Assembly (NCBI GenBank): GCA_039707655.1
Contig: CM077676.1
Location: forward strand, 160,210,562 to 160,274,561
Source of the DNA: Elymus sibiricus
Lineage: Eukaryota; Streptophyta; Magnoliopsida; Poales; Poaceae
Length of the DNA: 64,000 nt
Direction of reading: 5' to 3'
Below the pieces are notes generated by a model. The model saw nothing but the letters and a program-made list of their open reading frames with translations. It ran no database searches and was not told the DNA's origin. Below, piece after piece: positions 42,975-54,929 of this stretch (position 1 is the first letter of the stretch; every line of letters begins with the position of its first letter). Both the position numbers and the translations under genes were made by a program.

Positions 42975-45788
42975 ATTCCTGCTCGTCCTCGAGTAGGTAA
43001 ATGATAAAAATAGAATTTTTGATGTGGAATGCTACCTAACATGTTTCATCATGTAATATTTCTCTTACGGTATGAATAATAAGATCTGAATGATTCAAAG
43101 CAATAGTCTATAGTTTGATATAAAGACATCAATAATCAGGCATACTAATAAACAATCATGTCTTTCAAAATTATAAAAATGCTAAAGAACGTTGTCCCTA
43201 CAAAATCATATAATCCTGTCATGCTCCATCTTCTTAACACAAAATATTTATCATGCACTTCCCCGATGACAAGCCGAGCAATTGGTACATAATTTTTAAC
43301 GCGCTTCAGCTTTTTCAACCCCCACGCAATACATGAGCGCAAGCCATGGATATAGCACTATGGTTGGAATAGAGTGTGGTGGTAGAGAACAATAAGGGGA
43401 AGTTAAAAATAAGAAGATAGTCTCACATCAACGAGGCTAATCAACGGGCTATGGAGATGCCCATCAATTGATGTCAATGCGAGGAGTAGGGATTGCCATG
43501 CAACAGATGTAATAAGAGCTATAAGTGTATGAAAGCTCAACATGAAAACTCAGTGGGTGTGCATCCAACTTGCTTGCTCATGAAGACCTCGGGCATTTGA
43601 GGAACCCATCATTGGAATATACAAGCCAAGTTCTATAATTAAAAATTTCCACTAGTATATGAAAGTGACTAAACAGGAGACTCTCTATATGAAAAACATG
43701 GTGCTACTTTGAAGCACAAGTATGGAAAAAGGATAGTAACATTGCCCCTTCTCTCTTTTTCTCTCATTTTTTTATGTGGGCTCTTTTTGGCCTCTTTTTC
43801 GTGTGCTCTTTTTGGCCTTTTTTTATTTCCTCACTGGGACAATGCTCTAATAATGATTATCATCATACTTCTATTTACTTACAACTCAAAAGAAAATTAC
43901 AACTTGAAACTAGAACAAAAATATGACTCTATATGAATGCCTCTGGCAGTGTACCAGGATGTGCAATGATACTAGCGTAACATGTATAAAAATGATGAAC
44001 GGTGGCTGAGCCACAAATACTATGTCAGCTATATGATCATGCAAAGCAATATGACAATGACGATCTGTGTCATAAAATGGAACGGTGGAAGTTGCATGGC
44101 AATATATCTCGGAATGGCTATGGAAATGCCATGACAGGTAGGTATGGTGGCTGTTTTGAGGAAGATATAAAGAGGCATATGTGTGATAGAGCATATCATA
44201 TCACGGGGTTTGGATGCACCGGCGAAGTTTGCACCAACTCTCGATGTGAGAAAGGGCAATGCACGGTACCGAAGAGGCTAGCAAATTGCGGAAAGGTGAG
44301 AGTGCGTATAATCCATGGACTCACATTAGTCATAAAGAACTCACATACTTATTGCGAAAGTTTATTAGCCCTTGAAGCAAAGTACTACTATGCATGCCCC
44401 TAGGGGGATAGATTGGTAGGAAAAGACCATCGCTCGTCCCCGACCGCCACTCATAAGGTAGACAATCAAGAATAAATCATGCTCAAACTTCTTAGCATAA
44501 CGACATATCATACGTGCATGCTTCGGGAATCACAAACCTTAACATCAATATTCTTACTAAACCACAATTATCTACTAGCACCTCCCCCATATTACCATCT
44601 TAATATCGCAAAACTATTGCAAGGAATCAAACTTATCATATTTAGTGATCTACATGAAAGTTTTTATTATATCCCTCTTGAATACCTATCATATTAGGAC
44701 CAAATTCATAACCCGTGCATATTACCATTGCTATTCATTAGACGCTCAAAAAGATATAAGTGAAGCATGAGAGTGCAACTATTTCTTTAAAATATAACCA
44801 CCGCCGTGCTCTAAAAGATATAAGTGAAGCACTAGAGCAACTGCCTAGCTCAAAAGATATAAGTGAAGCACATTGAGTATTCTAAGAAATCACGAATAAT
44901 GTGTGTCCCTCTCAAAAAGGTGTGTTCAGAAAACATGATTGTGACAAACTAAAAAAGAAAACAAACTATATCACAAGACGCTCCAAGTAAAACACATATC
45001 ATGTGATGAATAAAAATATAGCTCCAAGTGAGTTACCGATAGATTGTAGACGAAAGAGGGGATGCCTTCCGGGGCATCCCAAAGCTTAGACGCTTGAGTC
45101 TTCCTTGAATATTACCTTGGAGTGCCTTGGGCATCCCCAAGCTTAGGCTCTTGCTGCTCCTTATTCCTTTATCCATCGTAGTCTCACCCAAAACTTGAAA
45201 ACTTCAGCACACAAAACTCAACAGAAACCTCGTGAGATCCGTTAGTATAACAAATGAACCTTAAACTTTAGGTACTGTTGTAAATTGATTCATATTTAAG
45301 ATTGGCATAATGCTACTATACTCCAACTTCTCCATGACTCATAACCCCCGATACGATCCATAGATTCATCAAAATAAGCAAGCTATGCAACAAAAATAGA
45401 ATCTGTCTAAAACAGAACAGTCTGTAAAGATCTGAATTAATGTCATACTTCTGTAACTTAAAAAATTCTGAACAATTAGGACAACGTGGGTAATTCATAT
45501 ATCAATATTGTGTAAAAAGTTCAGAAGGTTCTGACATTCCAAAAAAAACTAAAATTCCAGCACTGGACGCAAAAGTTTCTGTTTTCAAACAGCATCAATT
45601 ATACTATCATCCAAATCATCCCAAAGGCATTACTTGGCACAAACACTAACTAAAAGATAAAAACACAATCATAACAGAGGCTATAATTGTGTAAACACAC
45701 AAAAACAGAAATAAAAAGATTAATGGGTTGTCTCCCAACATGCTCTTTCTTTATAGCCATTAAGATAGGCTTGAGATTTCAATGATGC
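42975..45788 (-). other. Non-coding 3' internal region of the nested Gypsy element
   Basis: The reverse complement is collinear with 1409-4430. It includes the internal PPT-like motif (45,131-45,144) and three repeats of aaaagatataagtgaagca (about 44,750, 44,813 and 44,855). Confidence 0.75.
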
Positions 45789-47163
45789 TCACATGAAAGA
45801 TAATAATTGAAACACAAAGAGAGCATCATAAAACTTGTAATAAACACATTTAAGTCTAACATACTTCCTATGCATGGGCATTTTATAGGAAAACAAATTA
45901 TCAATACAAGCAATATCTTGCATATGTAAATAGGAAGAATGAAGCATTAATAATTTCAACAAAAAGAGAGATAATTTAGTGGCATGCAAATTTCTACAAT
46001 CATGTTTCCCTCTCTCATAATAATTGCATGTAGGATCATATTCAAATTCAACAATATAGCATCATATAAAATTTTATCTTCATGATCCACATACGTAAAA
46101 GTTTTATAATCTTCCAAGATAGTGGGATTAACATCAACTAAAGTCATGACCTCTCCAAACCCACTTTTATCAAAAATTTCATAAGATTAAACACTCTCCA
46201 AATATGTGGGATTATTTTTACCTAAAGTTGACACTCTTCCAAACCCACTTTCAATATTATTGTAAATATTATTATCAATAACATATTCATCACGAGGCTT
46301 AAATAAATTTTCAAGATCATAAGAAGCATTATCACCCCAATCATGATCATTGCAATAAGTAGCGGACATGACGAAATTATCATCCCCAAGCTTGTAGCTT
46401 TGCATATCATTAGCACAATTGACACTAATAGAATTTATAATAGCATTATTTCAACCATGCTTTTCATTCAAGGAGCTATCAAGTGTGGGTGCAATAGCAA
46501 TGTTTCATTTTTAACATAAGGAACTATAGCAAGTTCATCTCCATAAGCATAATTAATATTGGTATCATGGCCACAAGCATAGCAAGCATCAAATTCATCA
46601 AAAAGGGACATTTCAAGCGGATCAATGGAATCACAATTATCTATAGATTCATGCATATCATTATTCTCTTCCAAAGCAGCAAACATTCTCCCAATGAATT
46701 CACTAACATAGGTATTGGATGCGTAGTTTTCATCGCAATATTTAAGTATGGCAAAATTTTCAGATTTGTAGAGAGTAATATCATACTTTTCAATCAAAGA
46801 AGCAACTTCATGGGCACCCTTAAAAGCAACAAATTCTTCAATTTGTTCGATATCATAGTAGCTATAAACACCCTTGGCATAAGAAGATAATATTTCATTA
46901 TCATTAAACTCACATAGGTAGGGAAGGTGTTTTTTAGGGTTCTCAGAGCAACAAGTAAAATCATGAATTTCACATAGATTCCAAGCATAGCATAGCAAAC
47001 AATTTATTTGATTCCATAAGAGTCTCCCTTTTTTAGACAAACAGTGACGCACAAAATGAGCATGCTCATCTAATGATTTTCCCTCAACTAAACTAGTTGG
47101 GGTTTCAGCACGAGCACAAAAGGATCGAAGATGATCCAAGTAGAAAACTTTAAGGTGATCCAT
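45789..47163 (-). pseudogene. Gag-position ORF of the nested non-autonomous Gypsy element, broken
   Basis: The likely start is MDHLKVFYLDHL at about 47,163, some 220 nt after the PBS. The frame is open to 46,468 and homologous to the 449-aa protein at 59-1408 (CCSE, FNDNEILSSYAKGVYSYYD, SENFAILKYC, CYACGHD). Downstream, pieces continue in other frames (46,405-46,187, 45,989-45,789 with KMPMHRK). The domain is unrecognised. Conservation of this one ORF between elements that lack pol suggests it does something for the element. Confidence 0.65.
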
Positions 47164-47380
47164 AGTGATCTTAAATTTTTGTTTCACTTTCTGTTTTTGT
47201 GTGTTGACATGAAGGCAATAAAAGAAAGCAAGCAAATAAAATATTTTTGTGTTTTTTATAAAATTGTTTTAGAAGTGGGGGAGATGAAAACGAGAGGCAA
47301 ATGCAAATAAAAAGGCAAATAAAATAAATGCAAGTGGATGATAGTTTGTGCGAAGGTACTTGGTAATTTTGATGATGTCT

Positions 47381-47397
47381 CCCCGGCAATGGCGCCA
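47381..47397 (-). other. Primer binding site, tRNA-Asp type
   Basis: The plus strand reads ccccggcaatggcgcca, which matches the 3' end of plant tRNA-Asp(GUC) with one mismatch (CCCCGGCAACGGCGCCA as I recall it). It therefore acts as the complementary PBS on the minus strand, 12 nt from the 5' LTR. It is not a tRNA gene. Confidence 0.75.
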
Positions 47398-47409
47398 GGA
47401 AATTCTTCC

Positions 47410-48607
47410 TGCTACTTGTAGACTGCGTTGGTATTTTTGATTTTAATATATGATAAAAGTAGACCCGGGGGCCATAGTTTTCACTAGAGGCTTCTCTCTC
47501 GAACACATAGCATACGGTGGGTAAACAAATTATTGTTAGGCAATTGATAAAAAAGCAAATAATTATGACGGATTCATGGCAATGATCATGTATATAGGCA
47601 TCACGTCCGAGACAAGTAGACCGACTCATGCCTGCATCTACTACTATTACTCCACCCATCGACCGCTATCTAGCATGCATCTAGGGTATTAAGTATGAAA
47701 CAGAGTAACGCCTTAAGCAAGATGACATGATGTTGACAAAGTAAACTCAAGCAATATGCTTAAACCCCATCTTTTTATCCTTAATGGCAACAATACAAAT
47801 ACGTGTCATGTCCCTTTCTGTCACTGGGATTGAGCACCGCAAGATTGAACCCATCACAAAGCACCTCTCCCATTGCAAGATAAACCAATCTAGTTGGCCA
47901 AACCAAATCGATAGATCGGAGAGAAATACAAAGCTATAATAATCATGCATAAAAGAGTTCAGAGAAGACTCAAATATTTCTCATGAATAATCTGATCATA
48001 AACTCACAATTCATCGGATCCCAACAAACACACCGCAAAAGAAGATTACGTCGGATAGAACTCCAAGAACATCGAGGAGAACATGGTATTGAAGATCAAA
48101 GAGAGAGAAGAAGCCATCTAGCTACTAGCTATGGACCCGTAGGTCTGTGGTAAACTACTCACACATCATCGGAAGAACAGAGGCTTGCGGCGGTGTAAAA
48201 GTTATTCAGGGTGGCTCTCTATTGGTTTCCCAATATTTGAGAATTTATAAAAGTGGAATTAGGTCAAACGGAGCCACGAGGGCCCCACAAGGCATCAGGG
48301 TGCGCCTCCCTGGGGCCGCGCCCTATTGCCTTGTGGAGGCTTCGTGAACCTTCTGGCCTCCTCTCCAAGTCTCCAGGGTCTCTTTTGTCCAGAAAAAAAT
48401 CTCCAAAAAGTTTCGTGGCATTTGGACTTCGTTTGGTACTGATTTCCTGAAAAGCCAAAAACAAGCAGAAAACAGCAACTGGCACTGGGCACTAGGTTAA
48501 TAGGTTAGTCCCAAAAAATCATATATAATTGCATATAAAAACATCCAAGATTGATACTATAATAGCATGGAACAATCAAAAATTATAGATAAGTTGCAGA
48601 CGTATCA
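47410..48607 (-). repeat. 5' LTR of the nested Gypsy element, with an internal deletion
   Basis: TGCTACTTGTAGAC...GACGTATCA. Relative to the 3' LTR it lacks 264 bp between two ggtattt copies (41,555 and 41,819 in the other LTR). The palindrome is at 48,283-48,333. Confidence 0.85.
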
Positions 48608-48691
48608 GTTCACATACTCAACTATCATTTAATCTTCTATGATTGCTGACACTCACGGCATACTTATGGGGCAAAAGTTTCAGTCAGACAC

Positions 48692-50348
48692 TGATGTCTA
48701 CTACACAACTTATTCTTGTAGACTCATGTTGGGCCTCCAAGCGCAGAGTTTTGTAGGACAGTAGCAATTTTCCCTCAAGTGGATGACCTAAGGTTTATCA
48801 ATCCGTGGGAGGCGTAGGTTGAAGATGGTATCTCTCAAACAACCTGGCAACCAAATACAAGAAATCTCTTGTGTCCCCAATACACCCAATACAATGGTAA
48901 ATTGTATAGGTGCACTAGTTCGGCGAAGAGATGGTGATAAAAGTGTAGTATGGATAGTAGATATAGGTTTTTGTAATCTGAAAATATAAAAACAGCAAGG
49001 TAGCAAGTAACAAAAGTGAGCACAAATGATATTGCAATGCTTAAAAACAAGGCCTAGGGTTCACACTTTCAGTAGTGCAATCTCTCAACAATGCTAATAT
49101 AATTGGATCATATAACCATCCCTCAACGTGCAATAAAGAATCACTCCCAAGTTCCTATTAGCGGAGAACATAAGATAGAAATTGTTTGTAGGGTACGAAA
49201 CCACCTCAAAGTTATTCTTTCTGATCAATCTATTGAGCTATTTCTATAAGTGTCACAAACAGCCCTAGAGTTCATACTAAAATAACACCATATGATACAC
49301 ATCAACCAACTCTAATGTCACCTAGATACTCCAATGTCACCACAAGTATCCGTGAGTTGATTATACGATATGCATCAAACAACTTCATAATCATAATATT
49401 CAATCCACACAAAGAACTCCAAGGAGTACCCCAAAGTTTCTTATCGAAGAAAAGATAATGAAAACGTGCAACCAACCCCTATGCCTAGATCACCCCAAGG
49501 TCATGGGAATCCGCGAGTTAATCACCAAAACATACATCAAGTAAACCAATAGAATACCCCATTGTCACCACGGGTATCCACATGCAAGACATACATCAAG
49601 TGTTCTCAAATCTGAAATATTCAATCCGACAATAACAAAACCTCGAAGGGAAAAGATTCGATTCATCACAACAAGGATAGAGAGGGAAGAAACACCATAT
49701 GATCCAACTATATTAACAAAGCTCGCGATACATCAAGATCGTGCCAAATCAAGAACACGAGAGAGAGAGAGAGAGATAAAACACATAGCTACTGGTACAA
49801 ACCCTCAGCCCCGAGGGTGAACTACACCCTCCTCGTCATGGAGACCGCCGGGATGATGAACATGGCCTCCGGTGATGATTTCCCCCTCCAGCAGCGTTCC
49901 GGAAAGGGTTGTAGATGAGATCATGGAGGTATAGAGGCTTGCGGCGGCGGAGTCGAAGTTCTAGGGTTATTTCTGGGGGTTTCTCTATTTATAGGATTTT
50001 TCAGCGTTGCAATCAGGTCAGACGGAGCCACGTGGGCCCCACGAGGTACCACGGCGCGCCTGGGGGGGGGGGGGGGGTGGCGCGCCCTGGTGCCTCGTGG
50101 GCACTGGGTGGCCCCCCTCTAGTGGGTCTTGGTTCTAGTATTTTTTATTTATTCCATAAAAAATCTCCAAAAAGTTTCATCCAATTCCAAGAACTTTTAT
50201 TTCTGCACAAAAAATAACACCATGGCAATTCTGCTGAAAACAGCGTCAGTCCGGGTTAGTTCTAATCAAATCATACCAAAACCATATAGAATTGTTATAA
50301 ACATGGCATGAATACTTCATAAATTATAGATACGTTGGAGATGTATCA
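48692..50348 (-). repeat. Solo LTR (1657 bp) with perfect 5-bp target duplication
   Basis: Runs TGATGTCTACTACACAAC...GATGTATCA and is flanked by gacac on both sides (48,687-48,691 and 50,349-50,353). The empty site is visible in element A near 37,425. In transcript (minus) sense it begins TGATACATCTCC, with a TATA box (about 49,986-49,994) about 45 bp downstream of a palindrome (50,036-50,102). No internal sequence remains, consistent with unequal recombination between two LTRs. Confidence 0.93.
50036..50102. repeat. Promoter-proximal palindrome in the solo LTR
   Basis: cccacgaggtacca on the left and tggtgcctcgtggg on the right are complementary at all but one position. The core is ggcgcgcc...ggcgcgcc around a run of about 16 G (50,062-50,077). 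Confidence 0.85.
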
Positions 50349-51469
50349 GACACATAGAAATATAGGGGCTTATAATTTCGCCTCCCAACTTATTCACCTC
50401 AGGGGTAATGTCAACAATAATAACTCATGATCACCTACATCCAACTGGATATATATGCCTAGATCTATCCCCACCACATGATGCTTGCCAAGAGAAAAAA
50501 ACGGAATAGATGAGAATACTATTGACTCTTGCATAAAAGTAAATACATAAAGTAAAAGATAGGCCCTTCGCAGAGGGAAGCAGAGGTTGTCATGCACTTT
50601 TTGTTTTTGGATGTGCAAACTCTTAATGTAAAGGAACGTCACTTTATATTGCCCCTTGTGATAGCGACCTTTATTATGCAGTCTGTTGCTTTTAATCCTT
50701 CACCATCACAAGTTCGTACAAAGCTTATTTTTCCTTACAATAAAAGTTCATACATATTTAGGAGCAATTTTTATTGCTTTTGCACCGATGACAACTTATT
50801 TGAAGGATCTTATTCAATCCATAGGTAGATATAGTGGACTCTCATGACAAGAAACTGGGTTTAAGGGTTTTTGGATGCATAAGTAGTATCTCTACTTAGT
50901 ACAGAATTTTGGCTAGCAAAAGATAGGGGGTAAGCACCGCATGTTAGAGGATCCAAAACAATATAACTTCTATGTGAATATAGGCACACATAAGTCATTA
51001 CGTTGTCTTCCTTGTCCAACGTCAACTATTTGACATAGAATATTTAATGGGGGCTCACAATCATAAAAGATGTCCAAGATAGTATATTTATATGTGAGAG
51101 CTCTCTCCCTTTATTACTTTTTCATGAATTACAACAATAACCAATGCTACGTTTGTTAACTTCCAACAAGTTTTATCAATTATACTTCTTTTATGTGAAG
51201 TCATTACTCCCCATGGGATTAGCATAATCTCTCTTTTTATTCTCTTTATTTTATTTCTAAGATTGGAACAACAAAAAGCAGAACACTCAACTCAAACTAC
51301 TCTTTATTATATAACTTTCACACACGATTACATAGATAGATAGATCACAAAGCAAGCACTCGAAACTAAATCATACTAAAATTTTATTCTTCTAAATCAC
51401 GAAATAACTAAGGATCGAACTAAGATAGATAATGATGATAAAAGTGATGGTGATACGATACAAGGGCAC

Positions 51470-51482
51470 CTCCCCCAAGCTT
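51470..51482 (-). other. Internal PPT-like motif of element B
   Basis: ctcccccaagctt just past the stop of the post-pol ORF, as in element A. Confidence 0.5.
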
Positions 51483-51517
51483 GGCACAAGCCAAGGGTGG
51501 TGCCCATACCCGTGTAC

Positions 51518-52030
51518 TCAAGTCTCCTTCTTCGGTGAGGGTGGTGATGAAGTGATGGGCTTGTCCTCCGTCTTCCAAGGCATAGGCTCTCCCTCATAAA
51601 AGGATGAACGTGTTTTCGGAGTCCTGAAATTTGCAGCTAAACTCATACCTTTGAACTTGGCCTCATACTCAAAATTTTGGTTTTGTAAATCATAAATCTG
51701 GGCTTGAAGATAATCAATCCGGTCATTGAGCTTGAAGATGACGTCCCCCATATCCTTGCTGTCCACCTTGTGCTCACGGATGAATTCCGTGATCATGGAG
51801 TGGTTAGCACTGAGTCCGCGCTCCACCATCCCTTGGCACTTGAAGATCTCCTGTTCCACCGCTTCTAGCCTGGCCTTCTCGCTCCCGGTCTTCTTTGGCC
51901 CTTGAATGTCCCGGATGTGAAGCACCCCCTCATGCATCTCAATGGCTTGAGGGTGTTTCATCACCTCCGGAAGGTACGGGTTGATGACCTTCTCATAGAA
52001 CTTGTCCTTGGGCGAGCTTGGAGGCGCCAT
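51518..52030 (-). CDS. Post-pol ORF of Athila-like element B (170 aa)
   Basis: Intact, the same length as the A copy, with about 20 of 170 residues different, mostly conservative. N-terminal KDKFYEKVINPYLPEVMKH, a coiled-coil-like middle (LNDRIDYLQAQIYDLQNQ) and the SPPSPKKET end. The upstream TATA box (52,112-52,120) and the palindrome module (52,181-52,247) are conserved. There is no transmembrane segment or signal peptide. Function unknown. Confidence 0.7.
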   Translation of the reverse strand: MAPPSSPKDKFYEKVINPYLPEVMKHPQAIEMHEGVLHIRDIQGPKKTGSEKARLEAVEQEIFKCQGMVERGLSANHSMITEFIREHKVDSKDMGDVIFKLNDRIDYLQAQIYDLQNQNFEYEAKFKGMSLAANFRTPKTRSSFYEGEPMPWKTEDKPITSSPPSPKKET

Positions 52031-52111
52031 GGCAATCTAGATCTGTCAGAAAAATAGCCCGAAACAAGAACAGAGGAAAACTTGCGATACGATGGTCAAA
52101 ACATCCAAGAG

Positions 52112-52120
52112 TATATATAA
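52112..52120 (-). promoter_or_regulatory. TATA box of the post-pol ORF (element B)
   Basis: tatatataa on the plus strand, 82-90 bp upstream of the ATG, as in element A. Confidence 0.55.
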
Positions 52121-52180
52121 TGATTTTTTCCCATGCAGGACAAGTAATATGGAAGAAAGATGGAGTAGGGAAAGTCCACG

Positions 52181-52247
52181 GGGAAGCCACAAGCTTGGTA
52201 GGCGCGCCCTGGGGGGTAGGGCACGCCCCCCAGGCTTGTCGCTTCCT
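52181..52247. repeat. U3-like palindrome module inside element B
   Basis: ggaagccacaagcttgg on the left pairs with ccaggcttgtcgcttcc on the right (15 of 17 positions). The core is ggcgcgccct...agggcacgcc. Its arm sequence differs from that at 39,283-39,333 in element A. Confidence 0.75.
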
Positions 52248-52342
52248 CGTGCACTTTTCGGACTGTTTGTTGTTTTCCTAATTTTTTATATGTTCCAAAA
52301 CAAACAGAAAGTACTTTTATAGAAGTTTTGGAGTCGGTTTAC

Positions 52343-52912
52343 TTACCATACCACATGCCTACTCCTTTTCAAGGTTCTGGAGCGTTCCGGAAGGTTTCTT
52401 CTATGTGTTCCTCCGGTGTCATTGTTTGAATAATGGGTATTCGTTTCAACATTAATGGGTGTACCTGAGATATAATGTTTAATTCTTTGCCCATTAACCA
52501 CTCTCGGATTATTGCCCTCGGAGTTATTTATTTTGATGGCTCCGGAGCGATGAACTTCTTCAACGATGTATGGTCCTTCCCATTTAGAGAGAAGTTTTCC
52601 TGCAAAGAACCTTAAACGAGAATTGTATAATAGAACATGATCACCTACTTTGAATTCCCGTTTTTGAATTCTCTTATCATGCCATCTTTTAAATTTTTCT
52701 TTAAACAACTTGGCATTTTCATAAGCTTGGGTTCTCCATTTATCTAGAGAGCTAATATCAAATAACCTCTTTTCACCGGCAAGTTTAAAATCATAATTAA
52801 GTTCTTTAATTGCCCAATATGCCTTATGTTCTAGTTCAAGAGGTAAATGACATGCTTTTCCATAAACCATTTTATATGGAGACAAACCCATAGGATTTTT
52901 ATAAGCAGTTCT
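52343..52912 (-). pseudogene. End of element B pol (integrase C terminus), truncated
   Basis: Reads GLSPYKMVYGKACHLPLELEH, WRTQAYENAKLFKEKFKRWHD, then KVGDHVLLYNSRLRFFAGKL and GAIKINNSEG: the GPY/F-type end of a plant Gypsy integrase. One extra base near 52,440 shifts the last ~25 codons. The upstream part is cut by the Copia LTR at 52,913. Confidence 0.88.
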
Positions 52913-54914
52913 TGTAGGAGATATGCCCTAGAGGCAATAATAAATGTTATTATTTATCTCCATGTTTATAGTTATGTTTATATTTCGTGCTGTAACTGCT
53001 ATGGTTCTCGAGTCTGCAATAACCACGAGGCTCGAAGGAAAACTCATATGCACATGTGGAATAATAAACGGTAAAATGTATTCCTAGTCTGTCCTCTAAG
53101 ACTAGCTCAAGTGTTGCATGATGGTTCTGTTTTCCTGATCATGGGCATGACTATGCCGGCAACTTTGAGGACACGATGTTAGAAGAACACTTGTGTTGAA
53201 TCGACCCGATTGATGTTATGCTATAAGATACATTTGTCACAAGTTAATGGTTAATAACACAGAGAAAGTTTACATTTGCATAATTCCTTAGACCATGAGA
53301 GTATCGAGTTTCTTCATGCTAGATTCATGAACTTTGGGGTTTGTTAAACGTCATCCGTAACTGGGTGGCTATTACGGCGGCTTACGGGTTCATGGGAAAG
53401 TATGTCAAGTAACTTGATAGCTCAAGATTGGGATTTGCTCCTCTGACGATGGAGAGATATCTCTGGGCCCTCTCGGTGTTACGGTATCCACCATCGTCTG
53501 GCCAGACACATTGTGATTTGATCACAGGGATGCCGGAACATGGGAACGAGAAAACAGAACAAAACCGGTAACGAGGTAATTGGCATAGTGGACAAGTTAT
53601 TGATCCATGGGGATGCCGATAAATCTCACCTCGGGTTTTTGTAACATATCGCAAAGCAACAGGAATAGCACACGGCAACTGGAGGTTCACTCGAATATTT
53701 ATTTGTGTGGGTATAGGGGTCAATATGGGTGTCCACGGCTCCGATGTTGATCATTGATCGGAAAGATGTTCCGGTCATGTCTATACTTCACCGAACCTAT
53801 AGGGTCACACGCTTAAGGGTCATCTATCTGCTGAATACTAGATAGGGAGTCTGAGAGAAAGTCACCGGAAAAGTTTCGGAGACAACGGAAAAGTTTCGGA
53901 GAGAGAACACCGAATAGTTTCGGTAAAACCGAAAGGTTGTTTCGGAGTATACCATTAAGTCAAAATGGTTTCGGCACACCCTGGAAATTCTTAGAAGGTG
54001 CCAGAATTGTTCTGGGAACTTCTGGGATTTTTCCAGAGAAAAAACCCGAAAATGTTCCGGAGCTGCCGGAATCGCTTTGGTTGCTTTTCGCAGATGAAAA
54101 GCACTAATCCACAATTGTTTCGGAATGCGTCCAAAATTATTTTAGTGGGTACTGGAAATGTTCTAAGACCTATAGAAATATTTTCGGATCTAACGGTCAC
54201 GGAAAAATGTTTCCATGAATAGTGAAAAGCACTTTTTGGTTGCTTTTTGGAAAGCCACTTTTTGGGGCTTTTACCAAAAGATCTTTGAAAAGGCTTGGGA
54301 GGGAAGGAACCCCTTTTTGTGGCTGAAATTTCAGCCCCTCCACCCCTCCTTCTCCTATAAATAGAGGTGGAGAGGAGCTCTCCACACTCACTCCAACTCT
54401 CTCACCAAATGGCATGCATGATCTGCCTTTCTTCTTCCCCTCACACGAAACAGTTTCATAGAGCCGAAAGGCTGTCTGGGTTCCAGTGGGAACTAGTTCT
54501 GGACGGCGAAGCCCTGCCGGATAGATAACACCGTATGTGTGCAACCCCGTAGAGAGGTCGTAGGTCCGATCTTTTTGCCCGAGGGGCTGTTCGAGAGTGC
54601 CGCCCGAAGGGCTGTCCGAGTGACCGTCCGAGTTTCTGTGAGTGCCTCCCGAAGGGCTGTCCGTGACACCGTACGGGGGACTATCCGACTGCCTCCTGAA
54701 GGGCTGTCCGAGGGACTAACGAGGGAGTACATCCTCGCGGTTGGGAGGTTGTAAATCCTAGATGCGGGGATCTGCACCGACGATCTACATCGACTCTACT
54801 TCCGCTGCGCTACGAGTCGGTAACGATCAGATCAAACCTTGTATGCATCTCCTTAGTGATCCTGGGCGTGCTCCCTGTACCGATTTTTTTTGTTTTCTAT
54901 CGCGTTCCCCTACA
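52913..54914 (+). repeat. 5' LTR of the Copia element (2002 bp)
   Basis: Starts TGTAGGAGATATGCCCTAGAGG, close to the BARE-1/Angela LTR start, and ends GTTCCCCTACA. A likely TATA box (cctataaatagagg, about 54,354-54,366) precedes a leader containing repeats of gaagggctgtccg(a/t) (about 54,605-54,715). Confidence 0.88.
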
Positions 54915-54915
54915 G

Positions 54916-54929
54916 TGGCATCATGAGCC
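54916..54929 (+). other. Primer binding site, initiator tRNA-Met type
   Basis: tggcatcatgagcc, one base after the LTR, resembles the tggtatcagagcc PBS of plant Copia elements, with changes. Confidence 0.7.

Larger units (their letters stand above)
41535..48607 (-). mobile_element. Complete non-autonomous Gypsy element (7.07 kb) in element B
   Basis: LTRs at 41,535-42,974 (3', end deleted) and 47,410-48,607 (5', internal deletion). PBS at 47,381-47,397. A broken gag-position ORF follows, then non-coding DNA; no RT or integrase. The ends are flanked by gttct (41,530-41,534) and gttca (48,608-48,612). Comparison with uninterrupted element A (37,345-37,365, ...acaagttcacatactc) shows the empty site, so this is a bona fide insertion with a 5-bp duplication in which one base has since mutated. 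Confidence 0.9.
39736..52912 (-). mobile_element. Athila-like Gypsy element B (3' half), interrupted twice
   Basis: A sister of A with the same order: 3' LTR 39,736-41,228, PPT, non-coding region (41,243-41,534, 48,613-48,691, 50,354-51,469), PPT-like motif, post-pol ORF, TATA and palindrome module, end of pol (52,343-52,912). It is interrupted by a complete Gypsy element and a solo LTR, and cut at 52,912 by a Copia LTR. It inserted into the pol of A. Confidence 0.85.

Noticed and set aside
47381..47397. tRNA-Asp gene fragment
   Set aside because: Only the last 17 bases of the tRNA match and they abut an LTR; this is a primer binding site.
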